From Flavobacteriia bacterium (GTDB taxonomy: Bacteria; Bacteroidota; Bacteroidia; Flavobacteriales_D; Crocinitomicaceae), in contig CANFHU010000010.1 of the NCBI GenBank assembly GCA_947446925.1, positions 1 through 64,000 on the forward strand: a DNA stretch of 64,000 nucleotides, given 5' to 3'. The notes under the pieces were generated by a model. It made no database searches. It was not told the DNA's origin and worked only from the letters and a program-made list of their open reading frames with translations. Positions 54,268 through 63,645 of this stretch are shown one piece after another; the stretch's first letter is position 1, and the number at the start of each line of letters is the position of its first letter. The translations under genes and the position numbers were made by a program.

Positions 54268-55674
54268 ATGTTAAAAAAAATTATCCTTTCCACCTGCTTA
54301 CTGACTAGCATGTTTAACGGTTTTTCTCAAGTAGAACCACAAGCGAAAACAATCAATCACACAATAAACTCCAAAATCTTCGGAAAAGAACGAAAAATCG
54401 ATGTTTACCTACCTGAGCAATATGTTGCCGACTCAACCGGTAAAATGATTGTTGCCTATGTATTTGATGGTCAATTCCCTCCCTATTTCAATATGACCAC
54501 AGCAATGAATGATTATTATACCTTATCTGGTACAACAACACTTCCAATGATTATCGTAGGGATACATACCGAAGAACGGTGGACAGAATTCACTCCTGAA
54601 ATTATGAAAAATGACACCTTGTACGAACCAACAAATCAATTAATGAAGCACCTAGAACAGGAAGTTTTCCCTTTCATTGAAAAAAAATACCGCACAGAAA
54701 AATTTCGTTTAGGAATCGGTCATTCGTTGGGTGGAACGTTTGTACTATATTCTGTATTTAAGGAAAATCCGTTATTTCATGGCATCATTGCAGCAAGTCC
54801 AAACATGGTGATGAGTGGTGATGAGGACTTAGTAAAACTAGGAAAGAACTTTCTACAAAAACACCCGGAAAACAATACGTTTGTGCATGTTGAATCAGGT
54901 ACCGAGGGAAATATGGAGCAAGGTTTCACACAGAGTATTCAGCATTTTGACTCTATTGTTAAACACAATAATTTTGCAAAGTTTGATTGGTCCTACACTA
55001 AAATTGAAAAAGGTAACCACATGACCACTTTTGTACCATGCCTATCCAATGGTTTAATTGCGCTAAATACAAAATGGAACGTATCGGAGGAAGAACGAAA
55101 CAAAATTAAAATCGCAGATTCAAATGCGTTAGAAAAACAACTTACTAGTTGCTTTCAAAACCTTGAAAATTTTGCTAAAATCCCGCTCAAACTAACGGTG
55201 AAAAATGTGAGATTATTGAATAAAAACTTTGTGGATGCAGGAGATTATGAAACAGCCTATAAATTATCAAAATTTGCGTATCAATTATGTGACACAGATA
55301 ATTCGTTAGAAGATAAAACAGCAACTAAAAACGAACTCAAAGACATCATTGCATGGCATCATTTTATGTCCCTAACACTAAAGGCGAAGAAAGAAAGTGC
55401 ACTTAAAAATTATCAAGTTGCTAAACAATTATACGACCAAGCATTTAAACTTGGAGTATTACGCGGAACATTTATGCAACGAATCGAATGCTTAGATGCA
55501 TTCGCAATGTGTAACGACAAAGAAGGTGCATTTGAACAATTGCGTCTTTTAGCAGAATATTTTCAATTAAGAGGTTCTGCTTCGTTTGTAAACATCCCGA
55601 ATCTAGTAACGTTACATAAAGACAAACGCTGGAAAAAATACATTAAAATTATTGATACGAATAATCCGAAATAG
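54268..55674 (+). CDS. secreted esterase (IroE/Fes-like) with C-terminal TPR-like region
   Basis: A 468-residue protein: signal peptide (ILSTCLLTSMFNGFSQ), esterase domain with YVFDGQFPPYFN, nucleophile S153 in GHSLGGTFVLY and a His in KGNHMTTFVP, then a helical TPR-like part from about 300. Same architecture as the gene at 8748-9896. The AraC neighbour suggests induction by a nutrient or siderophore. Confidence 0.78.
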   Translation: MLKKIILSTCLLTSMFNGFSQVEPQAKTINHTINSKIFGKERKIDVYLPEQYVADSTGKMIVAYVFDGQFPPYFNMTTAMNDYYTLSGTTTLPMIIVGIHTEERWTEFTPEIMKNDTLYEPTNQLMKHLEQEVFPFIEKKYRTEKFRLGIGHSLGGTFVLYSVFKENPLFHGIIAASPNMVMSGDEDLVKLGKNFLQKHPENNTFVHVESGTEGNMEQGFTQSIQHFDSIVKHNNFAKFDWSYTKIEKGNHMTTFVPCLSNGLIALNTKWNVSEEERNKIKIADSNALEKQLTSCFQNLENFAKIPLKLTVKNVRLLNKNFVDAGDYETAYKLSKFAYQLCDTDNSLEDKTATKNELKDIIAWHHFMSLTLKAKKESALKNYQVAKQLYDQAFKLGVLRGTFMQRIECLDAFAMCNDKEGAFEQLRLLAEYFQLRGSASFVNIPNLVTLHKDKRWKKYIKIIDTNNPK

Positions 55675-55738
55675 GTAAATATACTATTTTATAAATCGGA
55701 TGGTTTATAAACTCATAAACCATCCAATTTATATTAAC

Positions 55739-56863
55739 TCACATCAACAACTCCCAAAACGTACTCGAATTCACCACCTGCGTGCTCGCTGGATGATATT
55801 TTTCCGTAAATGATTTCGTAAACTTCGCTTTCTGCTTCGGATTGTATTTCATTTCATACGCATCAATACGATCATTTTCAATTTCTAGATAATCAATTTC
55901 GGCTTGCTGGGTATTTCGCCAAAAAAAGGTCTCTACACGTCGCTTGTCGTAGGTTAATTTCTTAATTCGCTCACTAATAAAGTAATTCTCCCATAATTTA
56001 CCGACATCATCCCGAAACTCTATCGGATTGAAATTTTTTATAATACGATTACGCAAGCCATTATCCCAAAAATAGATTTTACGGGCTTTTTTTAATTCGT
56101 TATCTTGATTATTACTATAGGCTTTCAAACTGAAAATCAAAAAGTTTTTCTCAAGCACATCGATGTATTTTTCGATGGTTAATCGACTTATTCCTAGTTC
56201 ATTTGCTAGGGATGTCAAACTGATTTCAGAACCAACACGGTACGCTAACATAAAAACCAAGCGTTGCAAAATTGCCGATTTTTTAATCCCTTCTAAGTTC
56301 AAAATGTCCTTGTATAAAAAACCATCTGTCAAATCATCCAAGATACGCGCTTCTTTCCCTGGTTTTGTAACAACTTCTGGATAATATCCATATACCAAAC
56401 GATGAGGTAAAGCGCGCAACTCTTCAACTACACTGGTATGATTCACCATTTCTTTAAATGTCAATGGAAACAAGCGCATTTCTTCTTTCCTTCCAACCAT
56501 CGACTCTTTGGTTTTATCTGCCAATTCAAACGCACTACTTCCTGAAGCAATGACTTGAATTTCTGGGTAAGAATCCACCATTCGCTTCACCAACAAACCA
56601 ATATTATGGATCATTTGTGCTTCATCGATGACCAAAATCTTAGCATCACCGACCATCATTCGCAAACGATCGCTTGTAATGGTATCTAACAATTGTTGCG
56701 TATCTGGTTCGTCTCCATTCAACCATACAAATTGATAGTTTTCGATTGCCTTTTTTATCAAAGAGGTCTTCCCTACTTGGCGTGCACCAAACAACACAAT
56801 CGCTTTCCCTTGAAATAAATACGACGAAATCTCTTCCAGACCAATTCTTGCTATCATACTCAC
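55739..56863 (-). CDS. AAA_14 / DUF4143 family ATPase
   Basis: A 374-residue protein: Walker A GARQVGKT (26-33), Walker B KILVIDEAQM (D80, E81), a winged-helix-like segment (LTSLANELGISRLTIEKYID) and the DUF4143 end with AEIDYLEI and AYEMKY (D324-x12-E337-x-K339), the same spacing as in the 10385 paralog. Role unknown. Preceded by repeat array C. Confidence 0.9.
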   Translation of the reverse strand: MSMIARIGLEEISSYLFQGKAIVLFGARQVGKTSLIKKAIENYQFVWLNGDEPDTQQLLDTITSDRLRMMVGDAKILVIDEAQMIHNIGLLVKRMVDSYPEIQVIASGSSAFELADKTKESMVGRKEEMRLFPLTFKEMVNHTSVVEELRALPHRLVYGYYPEVVTKPGKEARILDDLTDGFLYKDILNLEGIKKSAILQRLVFMLAYRVGSEISLTSLANELGISRLTIEKYIDVLEKNFLIFSLKAYSNNQDNELKKARKIYFWDNGLRNRIIKNFNPIEFRDDVGKLWENYFISERIKKLTYDKRRVETFFWRNTQQAEIDYLEIENDRIDAYEMKYNPKQKAKFTKSFTEKYHPASTQVVNSSTFWELLM

Positions 56864-56876
56864 CTTATTACTTATT

Positions 56877-56884
56877 CAAATGTA
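56877..56884 (-). promoter_or_regulatory. -7 box of the ATPase promoter
   Basis: On the minus strand TACATTTG, an exact match to TAnnTTTG, ends 13 bp before the start codon and lies about 30 bp downstream of repeat array C. Confidence 0.45.
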
Positions 56885-56914
56885 ATAAAAACCAATAGAA
56901 TTATTAAGTAAATA

Positions 56915-57000
56915 TCAAAAAAATATAATAATTTGATATTTAACTTTCAAAAAAATATAATAATTTGATATTTAATTTTCAAAAAAGTATAATAATTTGA
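56915..57000. repeat. three repeats at 32-bp period upstream of ATPase (array C)
   Basis: Three 22-bp cores starting TCAAAAAA and ending TAATAATTTGA lie at 56915-56936, 56947-56968 and 56979-57000, exactly 32 bp apart. Each has TCAAA/TTTGA arms. Around the first core a longer perfect inverted repeat AAATATCAAA/TTTGATATTT is seen. The array ends 51 bp before the ATPase start. Confidence 0.85.
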
Positions 57001-57067
57001 CAATTGAGAACAATACAAAACTATTCTCAAAGCATTTTTATTAAACTAAAATAAGGGTGATTTGTAT

Positions 57068-57436
57068 TTATGCTTCTCCTTCCAACTGCTGATCCGGCTT
57101 CACTTCCGTCTCTATCTTCTTAGTTCCTGCGTAGGATTGAACATTTGATGGTGCATTGATAACATTATCCATCTCATAGATATTTGCTTCGATTGGATCT
57201 GTAATTGCTTTAGATGTATCTCTAAAAACTTCTGAAAAATTCATGTCTTTTTTCATGTCTAATCCAGATTGCTTGATCTCATTTTGTAAATCTTCGGAAG
57301 CATTCTTAATCTGATGAATCGTCTTTCCCAAGGTACGCGCCAAATTTGGAATACTTTTCGAACCGAAAAAGATTAATACAAAAAGTAAAATCAATAGTAT
57401 CTCTGAACCTGCAACATCACTTAAGAAAAGTACCAT
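57068..57436 (-). CDS. tatA: Sec-independent translocase TatA/B-like protein
   Basis: A 122-residue protein with the TatA plan: N-terminal membrane helix (ILLILLFVLIFFG), the hinge FGSKSIPNLARTLGK and an amphipathic helix (IHQIKNASEDLQNEIKQ), then an acidic tail. TatA-type proteins form the pore of twin-arginine export. Which of TatA or TatB it acts as is not certain. Confidence 0.88.
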   Translation of the reverse strand: MVLFLSDVAGSEILLILLFVLIFFGSKSIPNLARTLGKTIHQIKNASEDLQNEIKQSGLDMKKDMNFSEVFRDTSKAITDPIEANIYEMDNVINAPSNVQSYAGTKKIETEVKPDQQLEGEA

Positions 57437-57518
57437 ATTTCATCTGTTTAGGGTGCAAATTTACGAGTAAAAATCACAGAAAAAACAGACTTGGAATAAT
57501 TTGTTTACTTTTGTTTCC

Positions 57519-58361
57519 ATGCATTTTGTAATCGTCGATATCGAAACCACTGGTGGTAATCCGCAAAACAGTAAAATCACTGAAATAGCGATGTACAAAT
57601 GCGATGGTGAACAAATAATCGATGAATTTGTAACACTAATAAATCCGGAAACTTCCATCCCTCCTTTTATCGTTAATCTAACAGGAATTACCGATCGAAT
57701 GGTTGCAAGTGCACCTGTATTTGAAGAAGTCGCACCAACCATTGAAGCATTTTCGGAAGGTTGTATATTTGTTGCGCACAATGTTGGGTTTGATTACGGA
57801 ATGATACGTGCTGAATTTAAAGCACTCGGCAAATCCTTTTCGCGACCTAATATGTGTACAGTAAAAGCATCGCGACTAGTAATACCAGGATATACCTCCT
57901 ATGGACTAGGTAAAATCACCAAAGAACTAGGAATTGAAATCAAAGGGAGGCACCGTGCTGGTGGAGATGCATACGCAACAACTATCCTTTTTCAACTATT
58001 GTATAAAACCAACAAAGACTTACTGCTTGCGCAAATCACTTCCAACTTAACTCCGGATACACTGAATCCGAAATTAGACTACGAAGCGGTAACAGAAATC
58101 CCAAACAAAACAGGTCTATATGTATTTTACAATGAATTTAACCAAATCATTTTCATTGGAAAAAGTAAGAAAATTCGCAAACAAGTAGAAGTACATCTCG
58201 AAACCCCAAAATCCAAAAAAGCACTTGTTATGCGTACTGAAATTACGCGCATCGACTTCCATGTAACACAAACCGAATACGTAGCGAAAGACTTACACAA
58301 AAAATTAATCATCAAACACACCCCAAAGTACAACACGATTCCAAAAAAAACAATAAATTAG
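57519..58361 (+). CDS. DnaQ-type exonuclease with GIY-YIG domain
   Basis: Start set at the ATG at 57519, because the domain starts right there (FVIVDIETTGGNP) and the upstream TTG adds only six residues. The DEDDh exonuclease has D7, E9 in VDIETTGG, AHNVGFDYGMI and HRAGGDAYAT. After it comes a GIY-YIG segment (TGLYVFYNEFNQIIFIGKSK). Such fusions (DNA polymerase III epsilon-like plus UvrC-like) occur in Bacteroidota and act in DNA repair or proofreading. Confidence 0.88.
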   Translation: MHFVIVDIETTGGNPQNSKITEIAMYKCDGEQIIDEFVTLINPETSIPPFIVNLTGITDRMVASAPVFEEVAPTIEAFSEGCIFVAHNVGFDYGMIRAEFKALGKSFSRPNMCTVKASRLVIPGYTSYGLGKITKELGIEIKGRHRAGGDAYATTILFQLLYKTNKDLLLAQITSNLTPDTLNPKLDYEAVTEIPNKTGLYVFYNEFNQIIFIGKSKKIRKQVEVHLETPKSKKALVMRTEITRIDFHVTQTEYVAKDLHKKLIIKHTPKYNTIPKKTIN

Positions 58362-58378
58362 TTTACTAGTTTATTTTT

Positions 58379-61300
58379 ATGAAGTCTATACTCGGATTGT
58401 TTTTCCTCCTATTTACGTTCTTTGTTCGTGCACAAGGGAATGAAATCTGGATAAATCCAAACAAAGGCCAATGGGATGCTAAAATAAACTATAAAATTGA
58501 TTTACAAGCAGGTAAAATGTATCTCGAAAACAATCGATTTACGTACCATTTCTATGAATCGCCACACAAACATCAACATACAACCAAACGGAAATCAGTA
58601 GACAAAAATACTACCATACACAACCAAGTTATACAGCAAACATTTATTGGAGCAAACCCTTCCGCGCATAGTTCTATCGATAATTCACCGCATTACACCA
58701 ATTATTTCATTGGAAAAGATACTTCTACATGGCGATCGAATGTTCATGCTACACAAGAAATCACCTATTCTAATTTCTATCCAAACATTGATATGTATAT
58801 CGATGCACACAATCAACAACTAGAATATTCCTTTAAAATTGCACCAAACGCAGATCCTTCTAAAATAAAATACACCATTACAGGTACAGAAAACATAACT
58901 ATTGACGCTTCAGGAAACTTACATTACCGACATGGATTAGGAGAAATCGTCGAACAAAAATTAATCGCTTGGAATCTCGACACGAAAGGAAATAAAACAC
59001 TTGTTCCAATAAAATTTACACTTGAAAACAACCTCATTTCCTACGAATTCCCAAATGGATACGACAAAAACCAAGTCTTACTAATTGATCCAGAATTAAT
59101 TTTCTCTTCCTTCTCAGGTGCAACAACTGACAACTGGGGATTTACCGCAACCCCAGATGAAAAAGGGAATCTGTATGCTGGTGGAATCTCCTTTGGCATC
59201 GGTTACCCTACTACTACCGGAGCATTTGATATCACCTATCATGGTGGAACCGAATATTATTATTCTAACAATGGAGCAACCATGACAATACCTGGATTTG
59301 ATATTTCGATTTCTAAATTCAGTGCGGATGGAACTAAACTATTCTACTCTACCTACCTCGGAGGTAACAGTAACGAAACACCACATAGTATCATCGTAAA
59401 TTCGAACAACGAACTTTACCTTTTGGGCGCGACTGGTTCTGCAGATTTCCCAACATCCACCACTGCATATGATAAAACCTTCAATGGCGGAAGTACTTTC
59501 GACAACAAAGAATTCATCTTCCCCGGTTCCGATATTATCATTACAAAATTCAGTGAAGACGGCACGCAATTACTCGGTTCTACTTATTTAGGAGGAACAG
59601 AAATTGATGGTTTAAATGCTGGAGATTTGGTATATAATTACGGCGATGATTTTAGAGGCGATATCAACTTAACGAAAGAAAACGATGTATTGATTGTAAG
59701 TACAAGCAAATCCGCCGATTTCCCAACCCAAAACGCTTTTCAAAGTCAACTAAAAGGAACTCAAGACGCTGTAATCACAAAATTTTCTCCCGATCTTTCC
59801 ACAATAATTTGGTCCACATATTTTGGTGGTACTGGAGATGAATCTGGAAACTCGATACAAACTTCCTCCACGGGAGAAGTTTTCATCACAGGAGGAACTA
59901 CTTCTACTTCACTGCCAATAAATTCAACCTTTCATGGAGGTACTGCTGATGGATACATTCTAAAAATATCCAAAGGTTTGCCACAAATATTAAGCGGAAA
60001 ATACGTTGGAACACCCGAATTTGACCAATCTTATTTTGTTCAATTAGACAATGATAATGAAGTATATATCTTCGGACAAACCAATGGTAACTTCCCAATT
60101 ACCCCTGGAAAATATGGAATTCCAAATGCAGGACAATTTATTGCAAAATACACGAATAATCTTGCAACTCTTTCCTGGTCAACCACCATCGGTGCAGGAA
60201 CTGGAGAAATTGAAATTTCACCCACTGCATTTTCTGTTTCACGATGCGCAGACATATACATTTCTGGTTGGGGAGGAAAAGTAAATGTTGAAAATTCACA
60301 AGCAAAATTTAGTTCTGCAGTCAATTTCCCGATAACCGATGACGCATTTCAAAAAACTACCTTGGGAGATAATTTTTACCTGGGAGTATTATCCAAAGAC
60401 GCTACAAAACTGAAATATGGATCGTATATCGGTGGACTAAATACAAGTTACAACCACGTAGATGGCGGAACAAGTCGCTTCAGTAAAACTGGCGGGATTT
60501 ACCACGCGGTCTGTGGTGGATGTGGCGCACAAATTAATGGTTTTACGACTACCCCTGGCGTAGTTTCCACAACGAACAATAGTTCCAATTGTAACTTAGC
60601 AGCATTTAAATTTGAATTAAACAAAACAAAAGCAATCGCAAATATTACTTCTAAAACCGCATGTATTGATGAACCAGTAATGTTTAAAAACACAAGTATA
60701 AATGCAAATAAATTTGAGTGGTTGGTAAATAAAAAAATCATTTCACTCGAAAACGAACCTACACACATATTTACCGATACAGGGAATTTTGTAATAACAA
60801 TGATTGCTATCGACTCCACAGGTTGTATGGATCCTGACACAACTAGTATTTCCATTAAAATTATTGGCGGAACAACACAAATCACAGAGCCAGAAATTGC
60901 TATTTGTCCCAATAACGCGGTAAAACTGCAAGCAAAAAAAGGCGATGTATACGCTTGGTCCCCCGTAGCGTTTGTCACAGATTCAACTTCCCAAATTACT
61001 TCTACTACCAAACTTGCAGTATCTAAAGAGTTTAAAGTGGTATCAAAATTGGGATGTTTCACTACCATTCAAACCTTTCCAGTGAAAGTCTACCCAAACA
61101 ATAGTGCATTAACCAAAAATCAGGAAATTTGTCGAGGTACTACGCTACAACTACAGGCAAGTGGCGGATATACGTATAATTGGTTTCCTACTACCTATTT
61201 AGATAAATCCAATGTTGCGAGTGTTCAATGCAAAGCGGACTCAACCATCACCTACTACGTAACAATCACCACACAAGACAACTGTAGTAAAAAAGATAGT

Positions 61301-62281
61301 GTACGAATAACCGTTATTCAACCAGATGCTAAAATTGTACAAAAAGATACTGTAACTATTTGTCAGAACACTTCTTTACTACTTAATTTTTTGCATTGTA
61401 ATGATATAAGCATTTCACCAAATATTTGGATTACGCCAAAATCAAAAACACTTTATACTGTAACACCATTTACAGATATTGACTATGTGCTCACCTACTC
61501 CAATGTCTGTGGAAATCATCAAGAAAAATTTCGTATCAAAGTAACAGTCCCAAATATAACAGCAGAAAAAGATACGAGTATATGCTCCGGTGGAAAGGCT
61601 ATTATCTCGTGTAAAGGAGGAATAGACTACATATGGTTAAATCCAGAAAGTATCCATTACCTGAAAAATCATGAATTAGTGGAAGTATCACCTAAAAAAA
61701 CAATTACCTACAAAATAAAAGGAATCGACGCATTCAAATGTGTAGATACAGCCTATGTAATGATTCAGGTTTTTAAGCAAACGAAAGTAAACACGGAGTA
61801 TCAATACCTAGTGCATTGGGGGGAAGAAATAAAATTAAAAGCAGAAGGTAATAATATTGGAACTTATGTCTGGTCTCCAAGTAATTACCTATCGTGTTCA
61901 AATTGCCAATATCCAAATGCTACTCCAAAAGAATCGATGGATTACAAAGTTGTTTTCACAGATAAAAATAGTTGTAAAGACAGCAGTAGTATCCATATCA
62001 TCTTTGAATCTAATATTTACGTGCCAAATACTTTCACACCGAATGGAGCGGATGGCAATGACCGATTTAAAGCAGAAGGAGAAAATATCACCAACTTTCA
62101 ATTAGACATTTATAACCGTTGGGGTGAAAATATTATTTCCTTGCTAGATATCCAAGAAAGTTGGGATGGAACATTCCATGGTATCCCCTGTAAAGATGGC
62201 ACATATACCTGGAAACTAAGGTATGTAGATAGTTTTGGTGACGAACATCGTCAAACAGGACATATAAATCTAATTCGATGA
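58379..62281 (+). CDS. giant T9SS-secreted protein with SBBP-type repeats and gliding-motility-type C-terminus
   Basis: A 1300-residue secreted protein: signal peptide, N-terminal domain of the kind IWINPNKGQWDAKINYKIDL, beta-propeller/SBBP-like repeats with FSKFSADGTKLFYSTYLGG-like words (here ISKFSADGTKLFYSTYLGGN), a PKD-like part (about 740-810), further Ig-like parts, and a type B T9SS sorting domain (YVPNTFTPNGADGNDRFKAE, DGTFHGIPCKDGTYTWKL). It is exported by the type IX system and probably cell-surface. Confidence 0.85.
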   Translation: MKSILGLFFLLFTFFVRAQGNEIWINPNKGQWDAKINYKIDLQAGKMYLENNRFTYHFYESPHKHQHTTKRKSVDKNTTIHNQVIQQTFIGANPSAHSSIDNSPHYTNYFIGKDTSTWRSNVHATQEITYSNFYPNIDMYIDAHNQQLEYSFKIAPNADPSKIKYTITGTENITIDASGNLHYRHGLGEIVEQKLIAWNLDTKGNKTLVPIKFTLENNLISYEFPNGYDKNQVLLIDPELIFSSFSGATTDNWGFTATPDEKGNLYAGGISFGIGYPTTTGAFDITYHGGTEYYYSNNGATMTIPGFDISISKFSADGTKLFYSTYLGGNSNETPHSIIVNSNNELYLLGATGSADFPTSTTAYDKTFNGGSTFDNKEFIFPGSDIIITKFSEDGTQLLGSTYLGGTEIDGLNAGDLVYNYGDDFRGDINLTKENDVLIVSTSKSADFPTQNAFQSQLKGTQDAVITKFSPDLSTIIWSTYFGGTGDESGNSIQTSSTGEVFITGGTTSTSLPINSTFHGGTADGYILKISKGLPQILSGKYVGTPEFDQSYFVQLDNDNEVYIFGQTNGNFPITPGKYGIPNAGQFIAKYTNNLATLSWSTTIGAGTGEIEISPTAFSVSRCADIYISGWGGKVNVENSQAKFSSAVNFPITDDAFQKTTLGDNFYLGVLSKDATKLKYGSYIGGLNTSYNHVDGGTSRFSKTGGIYHAVCGGCGAQINGFTTTPGVVSTTNNSSNCNLAAFKFELNKTKAIANITSKTACIDEPVMFKNTSINANKFEWLVNKKIISLENEPTHIFTDTGNFVITMIAIDSTGCMDPDTTSISIKIIGGTTQITEPEIAICPNNAVKLQAKKGDVYAWSPVAFVTDSTSQITSTTKLAVSKEFKVVSKLGCFTTIQTFPVKVYPNNSALTKNQEICRGTTLQLQASGGYTYNWFPTTYLDKSNVASVQCKADSTITYYVTITTQDNCSKKDSVRITVIQPDAKIVQKDTVTICQNTSLLLNFLHCNDISISPNIWITPKSKTLYTVTPFTDIDYVLTYSNVCGNHQEKFRIKVTVPNITAEKDTSICSGGKAIISCKGGIDYIWLNPESIHYLKNHELVEVSPKKTITYKIKGIDAFKCVDTAYVMIQVFKQTKVNTEYQYLVHWGEEIKLKAEGNNIGTYVWSPSNYLSCSNCQYPNATPKESMDYKVVFTDKNSCKDSSSIHIIFESNIYVPNTFTPNGADGNDRFKAEGENITNFQLDIYNRWGENIISLLDIQESWDGTFHGIPCKDGTYTWKLRYVDSFGDEHRQTGHINLIR

Positions 62282-62296
62282 AAATAGTTGATTCGT

Positions 62297-62509
62297 TTAA
62301 ATCAAACTTATTCTAATATCTTGTACTTCAATCACATCTCCAGAAATTAATTTCGCACGTTTACGTGTCTCTAATTCACCGTTACGCATAACCATTTCTT
62401 CTTCCACAATCATTTTTGCATGTCCACCTGTTTGTGCTAATCCAAGCGCTTTTAACAGCCCAATTAATTCAATGTATTCTCCTGTAATCTTAAATTCTTG
62501 TGTAGTCAT
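62297..62509 (-). CDS. S4-domain RNA-binding protein (YbcJ-like)
   Basis: A 70-residue protein that is one S4 domain: EYIELIGLLKALGLAQTGGH, KMIVEEEMVMRNGELETRKR, KLISGDVIEVQDIRISL. Binds RNA, probably ribosome-related. Overlaps meaB by 4 bp, so it is co-translated. Confidence 0.85.
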   Translation of the reverse strand: MTTQEFKITGEYIELIGLLKALGLAQTGGHAKMIVEEEMVMRNGELETRKRAKLISGDVIEVQDIRISLI

Positions 62510-63531
62510 TTCTTTCCTATTAATTTGTTAAAAATCTGTTGTGATGCCATATACGGACTAATTTTTCCAAGTACGACCTCTTTTTCGATGTGTTCTATAA
62601 AATCGGAAGATTGACTTAATAAATGTTGCCAAAGCATATCTTTCACCGATTCTTTCATCCAATATACCGATTGTTCTTTTCTTCTTTCTTCCAAAAATCC
62701 AGATTGGACTAATTGAGATTCAAAGGTTTCTATCATGTTCCATACACGCTTCACAGAATCAGAATCAAACATACTATAAGATAATACGTTTGGGATCCAT
62801 CCGGAATCTTTTGCTGGAAATAAATGCAATGCTTTCTGATAAGTTTGTACCGCATTTTTTGATTTCTCAGGCATTTCATCCGCTTTGGTAATAACAACTG
62901 CATCCGCCAATTCCATGATTCCACGTTTAATACCTTGTAATTCGTCGCCAGCAACAGGCAACATTAACAATAAAAAGAAATCTGTCAAAGCATTCACAGC
63001 AGTTTCCGATTGTCCAACACCAACCGTCTCAATCAATATTACATCAAATCCGGCGGCTTCACACAAAATAATAGATTCTCGTGTGCGTTGTGCTACACCT
63101 CCCAAAGAATTTCCAGAGGCAGTTGGACGTATATAAGCATTTGAACTGCTTGCAAGTTGTGTCATTCTGGTTTTATCTCCCAAAATACTGCCGTGACTTC
63201 TTTCACTGCTCGGATCAATACTCAATACGGCAACTTTTTTCCCAGCAGTAAGTAACAAAATTCCTAATTGCTCGATAAACGTACTTTTACCAACACCAGG
63301 TACACCCGTAATACCTATACGAATTGAATTTCCAGAAACAGGAATACAATGTTGAATCAATGCATTTGCTTTTTCTTGATCCAATGCAACAGTACTTTCA
63401 ATTAGTGTGATAGCAGAAGAAAGTACGGATCGGTCACCACTTCGAATACCTGCAAATAAAGATTCTACAGAAAGTGAATTTTTAAACTCCTTTCGAAACC
63501 TCAACCATTCATTTTCATTATGTGTCGTCAT
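62506..63531 (-). CDS. meaB: methylmalonyl-CoA mutase-associated GTPase MeaB
   Basis: A 341-residue G3E GTPase: Walker A GVPGVGKST (about 83-91), SIDPSSERSHGSILGDKTRM, GGVAQRTRESI, VILIETVGVGQSE and the base-specificity word VITKADEM. It protects and reloads the B12-dependent methylmalonyl-CoA mutase. The mutase genes are not in the window. Confidence 0.92.
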   Translation of the reverse strand: MTTHNENEWLRFRKEFKNSLSVESLFAGIRSGDRSVLSSAITLIESTVALDQEKANALIQHCIPVSGNSIRIGITGVPGVGKSTFIEQLGILLLTAGKKVAVLSIDPSSERSHGSILGDKTRMTQLASSSNAYIRPTASGNSLGGVAQRTRESIILCEAAGFDVILIETVGVGQSETAVNALTDFFLLLMLPVAGDELQGIKRGIMELADAVVITKADEMPEKSKNAVQTYQKALHLFPAKDSGWIPNVLSYSMFDSDSVKRVWNMIETFESQLVQSGFLEERRKEQSVYWMKESVKDMLWQHLLSQSSDFIEHIEKEVVLGKISPYMASQQIFNKLIGKK

Positions 63532-63645
63532 TTATTCACCTTCTTTCCACAAAGTTAATCATTGTTTTCCTATCTTTAATCTTAATTTGATACCCGTATC
63601 ACGAAGGTATGCGTAACTTTTCATAATAAATCTTACTCCTATTGA

